The notes below the pieces were generated by a model. It was not told the origin of the DNA and did not search any database. It worked only from the letters and a program-made list of their open reading frames with translations. From Bordetella parapertussis (GTDB lineage Bacteria > Pseudomonadota > Gammaproteobacteria > Burkholderiales > Burkholderiaceae_C): a stretch of 64,000 nucleotides of DNA. A program made the translations under genes and the position numbers. Positions 8,466 to 17,375 of the stretch are shown here, piece after piece. The stretch covers positions 13,448 through 77,447 of the forward strand of contig CAMATW010000006.1 in assembly GCA_945861305.1 (NCBI GenBank), written 5' to 3'. Each line of letters opens with the position of its first letter. Position 1 is the first letter of the stretch.

Positions 8466-9131
8466 ATGGCAACCCAAGCTGTTTCAAACCCCTCCAGAAA
8501 ACGCGGTCGCCCTGCTCGCGACCAATACGACGCCAGCTTGGCTATTCGCCAAGCTGCTTTGAATGTGTTTGCCCAAAACGGCTTTGAGCGATCCAGCATT
8601 GCAGAAATTGCCAAAGTAGCGAATGTGGCCAAGCCGCTGATCCACTACCACTTTGCCAGCAAGGAAGTATTGTGGCAATCGGCGGTCAGCGATGCACAAG
8701 CAGCCTTAATGGCAGATACCCTGCTTTTTCAAGAACGCTTGTCACACCTCAGCCCCATGCAATCGATTGAATTCATTTCCGAAAAAATGGTCGAATTTGC
8801 TGCAAGCCATCCGCAACTGGTACGTATCGTGGTAGTAGAAACAGGCAAAGGAGGCAGCCGAGCAGAGTGGCTTTTTGAGCATTTTTTGCTGCCCAGCTAC
8901 GCCATTGGTCAAACCATCATTGACCGGATCAGCAAAGAGTTAAAACTTGGCAGCGCCAAGCCCAAAGCAGAGCATTTGCTGCCGGTGATGCTGGGGGTGA
9001 TGAACTTTCCTTTTCTGGAAGCCGAAATCATCCGAAGGGCTTACGGGAAAGATGTTTATTCGAAAACTTATGTCAAAAGGCACGGCAAAGTTATGTGCAA
9101 GGTCTTGGAAACTTTTTTCAAAATCAACTGA
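8466..9131 (+). CDS. TetR/AcrR-family transcriptional regulator
   Basis: A 221-residue regulator. The N-terminal helix-turn-helix spans about residues 22-68: IRQAALNVFAQNGFE, then SSIAEIAKVANVAKPLIHYHF with the usual Y-H-F recognition helix end. The remainder is a helical ligand-binding and dimerisation domain with no recognisable ligand signature. It diverges from the PhlG-like operon across 83 bases containing a perfect inverted repeat. It probably represses both that operon and itself until an effector (substrate or acyl-CoA) binds. Confidence 0.9.
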   Translation: MATQAVSNPSRKRGRPARDQYDASLAIRQAALNVFAQNGFERSSIAEIAKVANVAKPLIHYHFASKEVLWQSAVSDAQAALMADTLLFQERLSHLSPMQSIEFISEKMVEFAASHPQLVRIVVVETGKGGSRAEWLFEHFLLPSYAIGQTIIDRISKELKLGSAKPKAEHLLPVMLGVMNFPFLEAEIIRRAYGKDVYSKTYVKRHGKVMCKVLETFFKIN

Positions 9132-9151
9132 TAAGCCCACAGGAAACACTC

Positions 9152-9523
9152 ATGGAAACCTTTTGGATTTGGATTTTGGTACTGATTGTGTTGTCTCCGC
9201 TGATTCTTGGCGTCTTGCTGATTGGTCTGCAAAGAAAGGTGCGCATCATCCACTCGGTCTCTGGCATGGGTAAAAATGGTTATGTCGGTTTTAGCTGGAC
9301 TTACTTGTTGTTTGGCTGGTTTGTGCCAGTGATTCGCGGCGAGCTTGGCGTTGGCGTCTTGCATCTGGTCATCACCTTTGTATCGTTTGGGCTGTCGCAG
9401 TTGATCTTTCCTTTTCTCTACAACCGCCAGTACATGAACCGCATGCTTACCACTGGGTGGGCGCTTGATACCCTAGACCCCAATTACGACATCGCCAGAG
9501 AAAAACTCGATATCGTCAGCTAA
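9152..9523 (+). CDS. Small integral membrane protein, DUF2628/HrgC-like
   Basis: The ATG at 9152 is preceded by AGGA at a good distance and gives 123 residues; a longer frame from 9095 overlaps tetR and lacks support. There is an N-terminal membrane helix (about 3-26), a central pair of hydrophobic segments (SWTYLLFGWFVPVIRGE and VLHLVITFVSFGLSQLIFPF) and a short basic/polar tail. The SWTYLLFG-FVPVIRG pattern recalls DUF2628-type small membrane proteins. It lies 20 bases after tetR, in an operon-like position. No function can be assigned. Confidence 0.65.
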   Translation: METFWIWILVLIVLSPLILGVLLIGLQRKVRIIHSVSGMGKNGYVGFSWTYLLFGWFVPVIRGELGVGVLHLVITFVSFGLSQLIFPFLYNRQYMNRMLTTGWALDTLDPNYDIAREKLDIVS

Positions 9524-9550
9524 CATCAAGTCAACTTTTGAAGGACCTCC

Positions 9551-10639
9551 ATGCAACGCAGAAATTTTCTCTCCACCACAGCTGTGGGCGCAGGCGTTGC
9601 CGCCATCAGTGCGCCAGCACGGGCGCAATCCTCCAAGCCAGAAATTCGCTGGCGTTTAGCTTCAAGCTATCCCAAGTCCTTAGACACCATCTACGGCGCG
9701 GTGGACATGATGACCAAGCGCGTGGCTGAGTTGACCGATGGCAAATTCAAAATCAGCTTGCACGCTGCGGGTGAGTTACTTCCCCCTCTTCAAGTACTCG
9801 ATGGCGTACAAAACGGCACCGTGGAAGCGGGCCACAGCGCCAGCTATTTCTACATTGGCAAGGACCCCACTTTCGGTTTTGGCACTGCCCTGCCCTTTGG
9901 CTTGAATACCCGCGGCCAAAACGCTTGGATGTATGTGGGCGGCGGCATCGAGTTACTCAATGAGTTCTACAGCAACTATGGCGTGATCAATATGCCTGTG
10001 GGGAACACCGGCGCACAAATGGCGGGTTGGTACCGCAAAGAAATCAAAACCGTGGCAGATTTCAAAGGCTTGAAATTCCGCGTGGGTGGCTTAGCTGGAA
10101 AAATTTTGACCAAGTTGGGGGTGGTGCCACAGCAACTCGCACCTGGCGACTTGTATGCCGCACTGGAAAAAGGCGTGATCGATGCAGCCGAGTTTGTGGG
10201 CCCTGCTGACGACGAACACCTTAGCTTGCACAAGGTGGCGAAATACTATTACTACCCAGGATGGTGGGAGGGTTCAGCCACCCTGTCCTTGTTTATCAAC
10301 CAAAAAGCCTTTGCCGCCTTGCCTGCCGATTACAAAGCAGCCTTGCGGGTAGCGTCTGCCGAGGCCAACCAATGGTCTACCGCCAAATACGACATCAGCA
10401 ATCCTGCAGCGTTGCGCAGGCTGATCTCGGGGGGCGCACAGTTGCGTCGCTTCTCGCCCGAATTGCTCAGCGCTTGTTTCAAGGCGGCCAACGAGTTCTA
10501 TACGGAACTGAACGACACCAACCCAGCGTTTAAAAAAATCTACACCCCTTGGTCCAAGTTCCGCGACGAGCATGTGTTGTGGTCTCAGTTTTGCGAAATG
10601 CCCTTCGACTCTTTCATGGCCAGCATCCGCAAAACCTAA
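9551..10639 (+). CDS. TRAP transporter solute-binding protein, TakP/DctP type
   Basis: This 362-residue periplasmic receptor has a twin-arginine signal: QRRNFLST (2-9), a hydrophobic run and cleavage after APARA (about residue 25). The mature protein has the DctP fold. Segments such as PGDLYAALEKGVIDAAEFVGP and YYYYPGWWEG strongly resemble the 2-oxo-acid-binding TakP group. The start has AAGGA 7 bases upstream. No TRAP membrane subunits (DctQ/DctM) are adjacent, so it must partner with a transporter encoded elsewhere. It is third in the tetR-led set and overlaps the convergent comEC stop by 4 bases. Confidence 0.85.
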   Translation: MQRRNFLSTTAVGAGVAAISAPARAQSSKPEIRWRLASSYPKSLDTIYGAVDMMTKRVAELTDGKFKISLHAAGELLPPLQVLDGVQNGTVEAGHSASYFYIGKDPTFGFGTALPFGLNTRGQNAWMYVGGGIELLNEFYSNYGVINMPVGNTGAQMAGWYRKEIKTVADFKGLKFRVGGLAGKILTKLGVVPQQLAPGDLYAALEKGVIDAAEFVGPADDEHLSLHKVAKYYYYPGWWEGSATLSLFINQKAFAALPADYKAALRVASAEANQWSTAKYDISNPAALRRLISGGAQLRRFSPELLSACFKAANEFYTELNDTNPAFKKIYTPWSKFRDEHVLWSQFCEMPFDSFMASIRKT

Positions 10640-13026
10640 GGCATTCGGTGGTGCCAATAGCGGCGTTGCAAGTCACGCTCGCACAGCACCTCCTTGGGTT
10701 GATCACTTCGCCAATGTATCGCTCCGCAGTGCGGTGAGTCCCACACCGGTATGCCTTTGTCAGCATAGCGCTGCATTACTTCGGGTGCGGGGTGACCATA
10801 GCGGTTGCGGTAACCCGCTTGTACCCAAGCGATGCGGGGTTGAACTGCATTTAAAAATACATGTGTAGAAGATGTTTTGCTGCCGTGGTGCGGCACCAGC
10901 AAGATATCCGCACGTAAATCATCCCCCATGCGTTCGACCAATGCCTTTTCTTGCATTGCCTCAATATCGGCCGCTAGCAGCACTGTTTGCCCCTGTGCGT
11001 GTATGCGCAGCACGCAACTGCGAGCATTAGGTGGCAAGAGCTTGTCATAGTCTGAAGGCAAGGGATGCAGTACCGCAAACGCCACTCCATCCCATTGCCA
11101 CGACTGACCTGCTTCGCAGCGTTTCATGGGCAAGCTTTTGCCCAGCCAGTGCTCGGTGGTGATGGAACTCAAGACCTGCGCCTGCGGTTGCGCCACATGA
11201 ACCGCAAGCGCACCTCCCGTGTGATCGGCATCTTGGTGGCTTAGCATCAATAAATGCAGGCGCTCACCCATGCGTTGTAACAAGGGGAGCCATACCCGCT
11301 CACCCGCATCGCTTTCACTGCCATATCGAGGACCTGCGTCAAACAACAGGCTGTGGTGTGCGGTGCGAACCAAAACCGCATTGCCTTGGCCCACATCGGC
11401 CGCCAGCAACTCAACGCTACCCAAAGGCGGACGTGACGGTGGCCAACACAAAGACGGCAGTAGCAGCAGCAAGCCTGCCCACCTAGGCAAGCCACGCCAG
11501 CGCCAAGCCCACAAGACAGCGCCTACCAAACCCCCTGCGGCCACCCACCAAGGCGGTGCAGCACTGTGCCAAACCGCCCATGGCAAATGCGCCAAAGGCT
11601 CTAAAACGGATTGAAACACCTGCGCAGCCCATGCGCTGGCTTGCCACAGTGGGGGCCAAAGTAAACCCGCGAAGGACAAAGGAGTGACCACCCAAGTAAC
11701 CCAAGGGATGGCCAATAAATTGGCGAACAATCCCACCAAAGAGATTTGCTGAAACAACACCATGCCCAAGGGAGCCAGACATACGGTAAGTCGCCATTGC
11801 TCTTGCACCAATGACCATGCATAGGCACCTAGCCTAGGCTTGTTTGTAGTCGGTTGCACCATGAAAAGCATGCCGACTGCTACAAAGCTCAACCAAAACC
11901 CTGCTTGCATCAAAGCCCAAGGGTCGATGAGCAACACCACCACCATGGCCAATAACCATTGGGTATGCAAGGGCCAACGCAGGGCTTGGTAATGAAGCAC
12001 ACAGACTGTCGCCAACATGGCAACTGTTCTTTGCGAAGGAACACCCCAACCGCTGAAGACAGCGTACAAAGTTGCAAGCATCAAGCCTCCCAGTTGTGCT
12101 GCACGTGGGGCAGGCAGCCATAAACACCAAGAGCGACCCCACAGATCGCTATAGTGCCAAAGCCGCTGAATCAACCACCTTGCCACCCATGCCCACAAGG
12201 TGATGTGCAGGCCCGAGATGCTCATCAAATGCGCCACGCCAGTGGCACGAAACACATCCCAGTCAGCCCTGTCCAGACCTGACTGATCGCCCACCAGCAA
12301 GGCCGAAACAATCGCAGCCCACCGAGCATCACTCACACTTTGTTGTATGCCATCGCGGGCCCGCTGCCGCCAATGCACCATGGCCCAAGCGCTGGTCTGC
12401 CCCAACAACAGAGGTTGGGGGCTGCGCGTACTGTTTCGCACAGAAGCGGAAGCATGGATGCCTTGCTGCCAAAACCAAAGTTCCGTGTCAAACCCGCCTG
12501 GGTTAACCAAGCCGTGGGGTTGCTTTAATCGCAAGGGAAATCGCCAGACCTGCCCAGCGCGGACGACGGGCAAGGCTTGCTGCCCCTCTCTGTCGTTGGC
12601 ATACCAACCCAGTTGCAATAACTCGGGTATGTCAACCTTGACCATGCTGTCTTGGCGAACAGCCTGCGAGACCTCAAAGCGAAAACGCCAACCATCGGCA
12701 TGGCGCTGCGGCAGACTGACCACGGTGCCAACTACTTCGAGGTCTAAGCCTTGTAGCGTGGGTGGCAAAGCGTCTTGCTGATACACAAGTGCTCGCCAAC
12801 CCACTGTGGCATACGCCAAAGCCGACACGGCAGCCATGGCGCTGGCGCAGCAAATACAAAGCCCCAAAAAATAGGGGATTGTGTGTGGTGACGCCCTACG
12901 CCATGCCCTGTAGGCAGCTAGGCACAGCAAACCCGCACAAATAACGGGCCAAAGATAGCGCCAAGTGCTGCCCAGCTCTGCTTGAAACAATTGCAACGCA
13001 TTGCCCAAGACCCATGCCAGCAGCAA
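10636..13026 (-). CDS. comEC: DNA internalization-related competence protein ComEC/Rec2
   Basis: A 796-residue inner-membrane channel protein for DNA uptake. It has N-terminal helices, then the competence domain with the motif HLMSISGLHITL and many membrane spans. The C-terminal metallo-beta-lactamase-like domain starts at ELLAADVGQGNAVLV and has the motif SHQDADHTGG. Length and domain order are normal for ComEC. The start is uncertain. The chosen codon is a TTG at 13024-13026, and only TTG or CTG codons occur before an upstream in-frame stop. A CTG slightly upstream is possible. No other competence gene is nearby. Confidence 0.9.
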   Translation of the reverse strand: MLLAWVLGNALQLFQAELGSTWRYLWPVICAGLLCLAAYRAWRRASPHTIPYFLGLCICCASAMAAVSALAYATVGWRALVYQQDALPPTLQGLDLEVVGTVVSLPQRHADGWRFRFEVSQAVRQDSMVKVDIPELLQLGWYANDREGQQALPVVRAGQVWRFPLRLKQPHGLVNPGGFDTELWFWQQGIHASASVRNSTRSPQPLLLGQTSAWAMVHWRQRARDGIQQSVSDARWAAIVSALLVGDQSGLDRADWDVFRATGVAHLMSISGLHITLWAWVARWLIQRLWHYSDLWGRSWCLWLPAPRAAQLGGLMLATLYAVFSGWGVPSQRTVAMLATVCVLHYQALRWPLHTQWLLAMVVVLLIDPWALMQAGFWLSFVAVGMLFMVQPTTNKPRLGAYAWSLVQEQWRLTVCLAPLGMVLFQQISLVGLFANLLAIPWVTWVVTPLSFAGLLWPPLWQASAWAAQVFQSVLEPLAHLPWAVWHSAAPPWWVAAGGLVGAVLWAWRWRGLPRWAGLLLLLPSLCWPPSRPPLGSVELLAADVGQGNAVLVRTAHHSLLFDAGPRYGSESDAGERVWLPLLQRMGERLHLLMLSHQDADHTGGALAVHVAQPQAQVLSSITTEHWLGKSLPMKRCEAGQSWQWDGVAFAVLHPLPSDYDKLLPPNARSCVLRIHAQGQTVLLAADIEAMQEKALVERMGDDLRADILLVPHHGSKTSSTHVFLNAVQPRIAWVQAGYRNRYGHPAPEVMQRYADKGIPVWDSPHCGAIHWRSDQPKEVLCERDLQRRYWHHRMP

Positions 13027-13116
13027 AGGACTGAGCCATGACAGCCAAGGCGTGGGGGGGTGCAGGTCTGGATCCCTTCAAACGGCTTTGCAACATGCAA
13101 AGCGTTGAAGAGCAAT

Positions 13117-13545
13117 TTACTCAGCTGAGGCGGTTTGGGTGGGAGTGCAAATCTGTTTTTTCAGAAGTGCGATGTGCGTGCCTGGGCGGATAGCGGTGTC
13201 ATTGGGGCGCCAATCAGGCTTATCAATGGTGGATATTTCCTTGCCCTTGCCGTTAGGAAGCGTGTAGATGCTTTCTGACAATTTCAAAAAAGTATCGTTT
13301 CTGCAATTGATGCGGTACCGCGTTAGGCTGGACTGAAAGTCCTCACCACTTCCAAACTTGGTCGGAGTTGTCAAGTTGGTAATGGCCCAAACCAGACGAG
13401 AGACATGGACATTTTGCACCGACTCCTTGTCCCAACCATAAAACACCTCATCGTCTTTGATCAATTCACTCCATTCGGCATGCGCCAAGGGGCTAAGCAA
13501 CAAAACAGCTGTGCAAGCTAAGCGGGAAAGTGAAAATGTCTTCAT
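13117..13545 (-). CDS. Surface-adhesin protein E-like secreted protein
   Basis: The ATG at 13545 gives 142 residues with a clean signal peptide (MKTFSLSRLACTAVLLLSPLAHA), cleaved before EWSEL. A TTG 39 bases upstream would extend it but spoil the signal. The mature part shows the adhesin-E-like pattern: an early YGWD, a central VSRLVWAITNL strand, a Cys at the end of the third strand (YRINC) and a second Cys near the C-terminus (KKQIC) that could form a disulfide. The family name comes from a Haemophilus protein; most members are uncharacterised secreted proteins. It stands alone, upstream of comEC on the same strand. Confidence 0.6.
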   Translation of the reverse strand: MKTFSLSRLACTAVLLLSPLAHAEWSELIKDDEVFYGWDKESVQNVHVSRLVWAITNLTTPTKFGSGEDFQSSLTRYRINCRNDTFLKLSESIYTLPNGKGKEISTIDKPDWRPNDTAIRPGTHIALLKKQICTPTQTASAE

Positions 13546-13652
13546 GCATTGAGGATCGACTTGACTGAGCATAACTTTAACCAAAGACTCTAAGAGGTTG
13601 CCGTCATTACTGCACTTTACACTTAGGTCAAACTATTTTTCAGGAGACCCTC

Positions 13653-14111
13653 ATGGATATTTACCAACGACTCAAAGAACTGCACATTGTCCTGCCTGCG
13701 TTGACCGCGCCGGTCGCTGCTTATGTTTCTTTTGTACAAACAGGGGATTTGGTGTTTGTCAGCGGCCATATCGCCAAGCAAGACGGCAACCCTTGGGTGG
13801 GACAGTTGGGCACCAATATGGACACCGCTTTGGGTCAAATTGCGGCTCGTTCGGTCGCCATCGACTTGTTGGGCACCTTGCATGTAGCCACAGGCGGCGA
13901 CTTGCACCGCATCAAGCGCATTGTGAAAGTGATGAGCTTGGTCAACTCCAGCCCCGAGTTCACCGAACACCACTTGGTGACTAATGGTTGTTCTGAACTT
14001 TTAGGTCAGGTGTTGGGCGAAGTTGGTACCCATGCCCGAAGCGCTTTTGGCGTTGTGCAGTTACCGCGTGGTGCCTGCGTTGAAATTGAACTCATCGCCG
14101 AATTGCACTAA
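13653..14111 (+). CDS. RidA/YjgF-family protein
   Basis: A 152-residue protein with the Rid fold pattern: FVQTGDLVFVSGHIAKQDG, and a final VEIELIAEL strand. It belongs to the longer YjgF-like subgroup (about 150 residues) rather than classical RidA (about 128). The usual RidA arginine segment is replaced by HARSAFGVVQLPRGACVE, which keeps the Arg. The family includes imine/enamine deaminases that detoxify PLP-enzyme by-products. The ATG is preceded by AGGAG 7 bases away. Confidence 0.85.
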   Translation: MDIYQRLKELHIVLPALTAPVAAYVSFVQTGDLVFVSGHIAKQDGNPWVGQLGTNMDTALGQIAARSVAIDLLGTLHVATGGDLHRIKRIVKVMSLVNSSPEFTEHHLVTNGCSELLGQVLGEVGTHARSAFGVVQLPRGACVEIELIAELH

Positions 14112-14117
14112 CCCGCC

Positions 14118-14309
14118 ATTGCGTTGAGCTGTCTTTGCGAGTAGCGCAGCTGCGACGCAATTTCTCCTCAATCCTGCAGACCGATCACTAACGCAAGGCG
14201 TGTGCTGCAGGTCGGCCGTAGCCGACGTTGTGACATCATGGAGGCGAGGCCGATCCTGCGGGGCACGCCTGTTTGCTTCGCTTCGCTCGCAATAACGAGC
14301 CTTCGCAAT
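14118..14309. repeat. MITE/REP-like palindromic intergenic element
   Basis: This non-coding segment has nested inverted repeats. The outer ends (14118-14141 and 14286-14309) both begin ATTGCG and contain TTGCGAG when read inward, with 16 of 24 positions matching. An inner pair, 14196-14217 and 14248-14270, forms a long near-perfect stem around a 30-base loop. The string GCTTCGCTTCGCTCGCAAT (14275-14293) is typical of dispersed intergenic repeats in many bacteria. It fills almost the whole gap between the RidA gene and the RND gene end, and may act as a bidirectional stop. Confidence 0.65.
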
Positions 14310-14318
14310 GACTCAGAC

Positions 14319-17300
14319 TCAAGTCATACGCCGCCACAAACGAGCCACCAGCAATCCCAAGTCGTCGATATACAAATACACCGCAGGTATGACCAGCAGG
14401 CTGAGGAAAGTGGAGGTAATCAAGCCGCCAATCACCGCCACCGCCATGGGTGAGCGAAAACTGGGGTCAGAACTGCCCCAGCCTGCAGCAATAGGCAACA
14501 TGCCTGCTCCCATGGCAATGGTGGTCATGACAATCGGGCGGGCACGTTTTTGACAAGCGTCCATCAAGGCATCGAAACGGCTCAAACCACCGTCGCGCTG
14601 GGCCACGATGGCGTACTCCACCAACAAGATAGAGTTTTTGGTGGCCACACCCATCAGCATGATCAAGCCAATGAGTGAGGGCATCGAAAAGCTCTTTCCA
14701 GCGATCAAAAGAGCGACGAAGGCCCCGCCCAATGACAGCGGTAAAGCCGCCAAAATCGTGATGGGGTGCAACACGCTTTTGAAGAGCAGCACCAGCACCA
14801 AGTAGATACACAAAATGCCGGTCAACATGGCCAAGGCAAAGCTGGCAAACAACTCGCCCATGATTTCAGCATCCCCCACTTCCACCAACCGAATGCCGCT
14901 GGGCAAGTCGCGAATGCTGGGCAATTGGTTGACCAGGTTTTTGGCGTCGCCTAAGCCAACGCCTGACAACTCAATCACAAACACAATGTTGCGGGTGCGG
15001 TTGTAACGCTCAATCAACGCAGGACCTCCGCTCAAGCTTAAAGTTGCCACCTCCGCCAACATCACCGGCCCCTTGGCGCCTGGCACACTCAGTCGACCCA
15101 GCACATCCAAATCTTGGCGAGCACTGTCGGCCAACTTGACCATGATGGGCACTTGGCGCTGCGCTAAATTCATCTTTGGCAAAGCTGCGTCGTAATCGCC
15201 CACAGTGGCTATGCGCAAGGTCTCACCAATAGCGGCGCTGGTGACACCAAGATCTGCCGCACGCGCAAAGTCTGGGCGAACAGCGATTTCTTGTCTGACC
15301 AAACTGGCGCTGGAGTTAATGGAGCCCAAGCCAGGCACGGTGCGTAAATCGCGTACGAACGCGGTGGCAGAGGCTTGCAAAGCAACAGGGTCTTCGCCGG
15401 TGAGCATGACCAAGTATTTTTCACCCGCACCGCCAAGGCCCACTTTGTAGCGCACCCCAGGAACAGTGTTTAAGCGTTCACGAATGCGCTGCTCGATGAC
15501 ACCTTTCCTAGGTCGCTCACCACGCGGCAACAACTGAATGGTCAAAGTGGCCAAGGTGGTTTGGGCAGCCGCTTGCGGCATGGAAGGGTCGGTACCTGCC
15601 GAGCCGCCCCCCACGGTGGTGTAAACGCTTTGAATTTCTGGCACTTGTTGCAACTGTTGCCTGACAGCTTCGCTGGCTTGAATGGTCTGACCCAAAGTGG
15701 AGCCAGGGGGCAATTCCAAATACACCTGCGTTTGCGAGTTGTCGTCGGCTGGAAGAAAACCGGTGGGCAACAAAGGGATCAACATCAACGAACCCACAAA
15801 AAAACTGGCTGCTGCCAAGGCCGTCCAAAAGCGATGGCGCAAACACCAGTGAACAAGCTTTAAATAGGTGGGCATCCAAAAAGGAGTGACCGCGGCGTGC
15901 TTGGGCGGCTTGAGCATATAAGCCGACATCATGGGTGTCAGCACCCTCGCGACAACAAGCGAAGCAAACACCGCCAACGCAGCTGTCCAACCAAATTGCT
16001 TGAAGAACTTACCCGGTACACCGCTCATAAAGGCGGTGGGTAAAAACACCGCGACCAAGGTGAAGGTGGTGGCAATCACCGCCAAGCCAATTTCATCGGC
16101 AGCTTCCATCGCGGCTTGAAAAGGCGTCTTGCCCATGTACAAATGCCGCTCGATGTTCTCCACTTCTACGATCGCGTCGTCGACCAATATCCCTACCACC
16201 AAAGACAGCGCCAACAAAGTGATGACGTTGATAGAAAACCCGAGATAGTCCATGGCAATGAAAGCGGGAATGACCGACAAGGGCAAAGCCACAGCAGACA
16301 CAAAGGTTGCCCGTACATCGCGTAAAAACAACCACACCACTAGCACGGCCAACAATGCGCCTTCATATAACAAGATGAGTGAAGCGTGGTACTCCTCTTT
16401 CACAGGGGTGACAAAATCAAAAGCGGTGGTGAACGAGATGCCAGGGTGTGCTTGGCGCAATTCATCCAAGGCTTTGAAGACCGCTTCGCCTACCTCCACC
16501 TCGCTGGTGCCACGGCTACGCGCCACTTCAAAACCCACCACCGGTTTGCCATTTAAAAAAGCCGAAGAACGCTGCTCCGCCACAGTGTCTTTGATGGTGG
16601 CGATGTCGCGTAAACGTATGCGCCTGCCATTGCCCACAGCCAATTCAATGTCAGCAAGCTCAGCAGCAGAACTCACCGTGGCCAAGGTGCGCATGGACTG
16701 CTCAAAGCCGCCCAAATCGGTACGTCCCCCTGAGCTTTCGCTTTGCACTTGGCGCAACTGGCGCGACACATCAGCCACCGTCAAATGCAAAGCTTGCAAA
16801 CGCAAGGGGTCGAGCGCTATTTCAACCTGTCTGTTCGCACCACCCACACGGGTGACTGCGCCAACGCCTTTGACGGCCAACAAACGGCGGGTCACGCTTT
16901 GATCCACAAACCAGCTCAAACCCTCGTTGTCCAATTCGGTGGCTGCGATGGTGAAAGCCAAGACCGGCCCACCAGTGAATTCGAGTTTGCGCACCATGGG
17001 GTCGAGCAAATCGGGGGGCAAGTCGCCACGCACACCATTGACCGCAGAGCGCACTTCGTCCAGCGCCTCTTGTACCGACTTTTCAATGCGGAATTCGCAG
17101 GTGATGAGCACATTGCCATCTTGGATCTTGGTGTAGAGGTTTTTTAAACCAGAAACCGAGACCACCGCATTCTCAATTTTTCGGGCAACCTCGGTCTCCA
17201 TTTGCACCGGTGCTGCACCTGGCAAGGCGGCGGTGATGACGATGGTGGGCAAATCCAAGTCTGGAAAATTTTGCACCTTCATATGGTTGAAGGACAGCAA

Positions 17301-17375
17301 ACCGGCAAAAGTCAGCAACACAAACAACACCACCGAGGGGACTGGATTGCGAATAGACCAAGCGGAAACGTTCAT
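14319..17375 (-). CDS. RND-family efflux permease (AcrB/MexB-like)
   Basis: A 1018-residue resistance-nodulation-division permease. It has an N-terminal membrane helix, two large periplasmic loops and twelve membrane spans. The proton-relay pair is visible in VVGILVDDAIVEVENIERH (helix 4), and the second half has the matching GVATKNSILLVEYA segment (helix 10). These pumps export drugs, dyes, solvents or metabolites with a periplasmic adaptor and an outer-membrane channel. The start overlaps the adaptor gene's stop by 4 bases. No outer-membrane channel gene is adjacent, so a TolC-like protein from elsewhere must complete the pump. Confidence 0.93.
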   Translation of the reverse strand: MNVSAWSIRNPVPSVVLFVLLTFAGLLSFNHMKVQNFPDLDLPTIVITAALPGAAPVQMETEVARKIENAVVSVSGLKNLYTKIQDGNVLITCEFRIEKSVQEALDEVRSAVNGVRGDLPPDLLDPMVRKLEFTGGPVLAFTIAATELDNEGLSWFVDQSVTRRLLAVKGVGAVTRVGGANRQVEIALDPLRLQALHLTVADVSRQLRQVQSESSGGRTDLGGFEQSMRTLATVSSAAELADIELAVGNGRRIRLRDIATIKDTVAEQRSSAFLNGKPVVGFEVARSRGTSEVEVGEAVFKALDELRQAHPGISFTTAFDFVTPVKEEYHASLILLYEGALLAVLVVWLFLRDVRATFVSAVALPLSVIPAFIAMDYLGFSINVITLLALSLVVGILVDDAIVEVENIERHLYMGKTPFQAAMEAADEIGLAVIATTFTLVAVFLPTAFMSGVPGKFFKQFGWTAALAVFASLVVARVLTPMMSAYMLKPPKHAAVTPFWMPTYLKLVHWCLRHRFWTALAAASFFVGSLMLIPLLPTGFLPADDNSQTQVYLELPPGSTLGQTIQASEAVRQQLQQVPEIQSVYTTVGGGSAGTDPSMPQAAAQTTLATLTIQLLPRGERPRKGVIEQRIRERLNTVPGVRYKVGLGGAGEKYLVMLTGEDPVALQASATAFVRDLRTVPGLGSINSSASLVRQEIAVRPDFARAADLGVTSAAIGETLRIATVGDYDAALPKMNLAQRQVPIMVKLADSARQDLDVLGRLSVPGAKGPVMLAEVATLSLSGGPALIERYNRTRNIVFVIELSGVGLGDAKNLVNQLPSIRDLPSGIRLVEVGDAEIMGELFASFALAMLTGILCIYLVLVLLFKSVLHPITILAALPLSLGGAFVALLIAGKSFSMPSLIGLIMLMGVATKNSILLVEYAIVAQRDGGLSRFDALMDACQKRARPIVMTTIAMGAGMLPIAAGWGSSDPSFRSPMAVAVIGGLITSTFLSLLVIPAVYLYIDDLGLLVARLWRRMT

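Noticed and set aside
14202..14453. Open frame spanning the palindromic repeat and the RND gene end
   Set aside because: It is made of repeat sequence and antisense RND codons, with no start signal.
15517..15990. 157-codon minus-strand frame within the RND gene
   Set aside because: A same-strand shadow frame; the RND reading frame is continuous with all family motifs.
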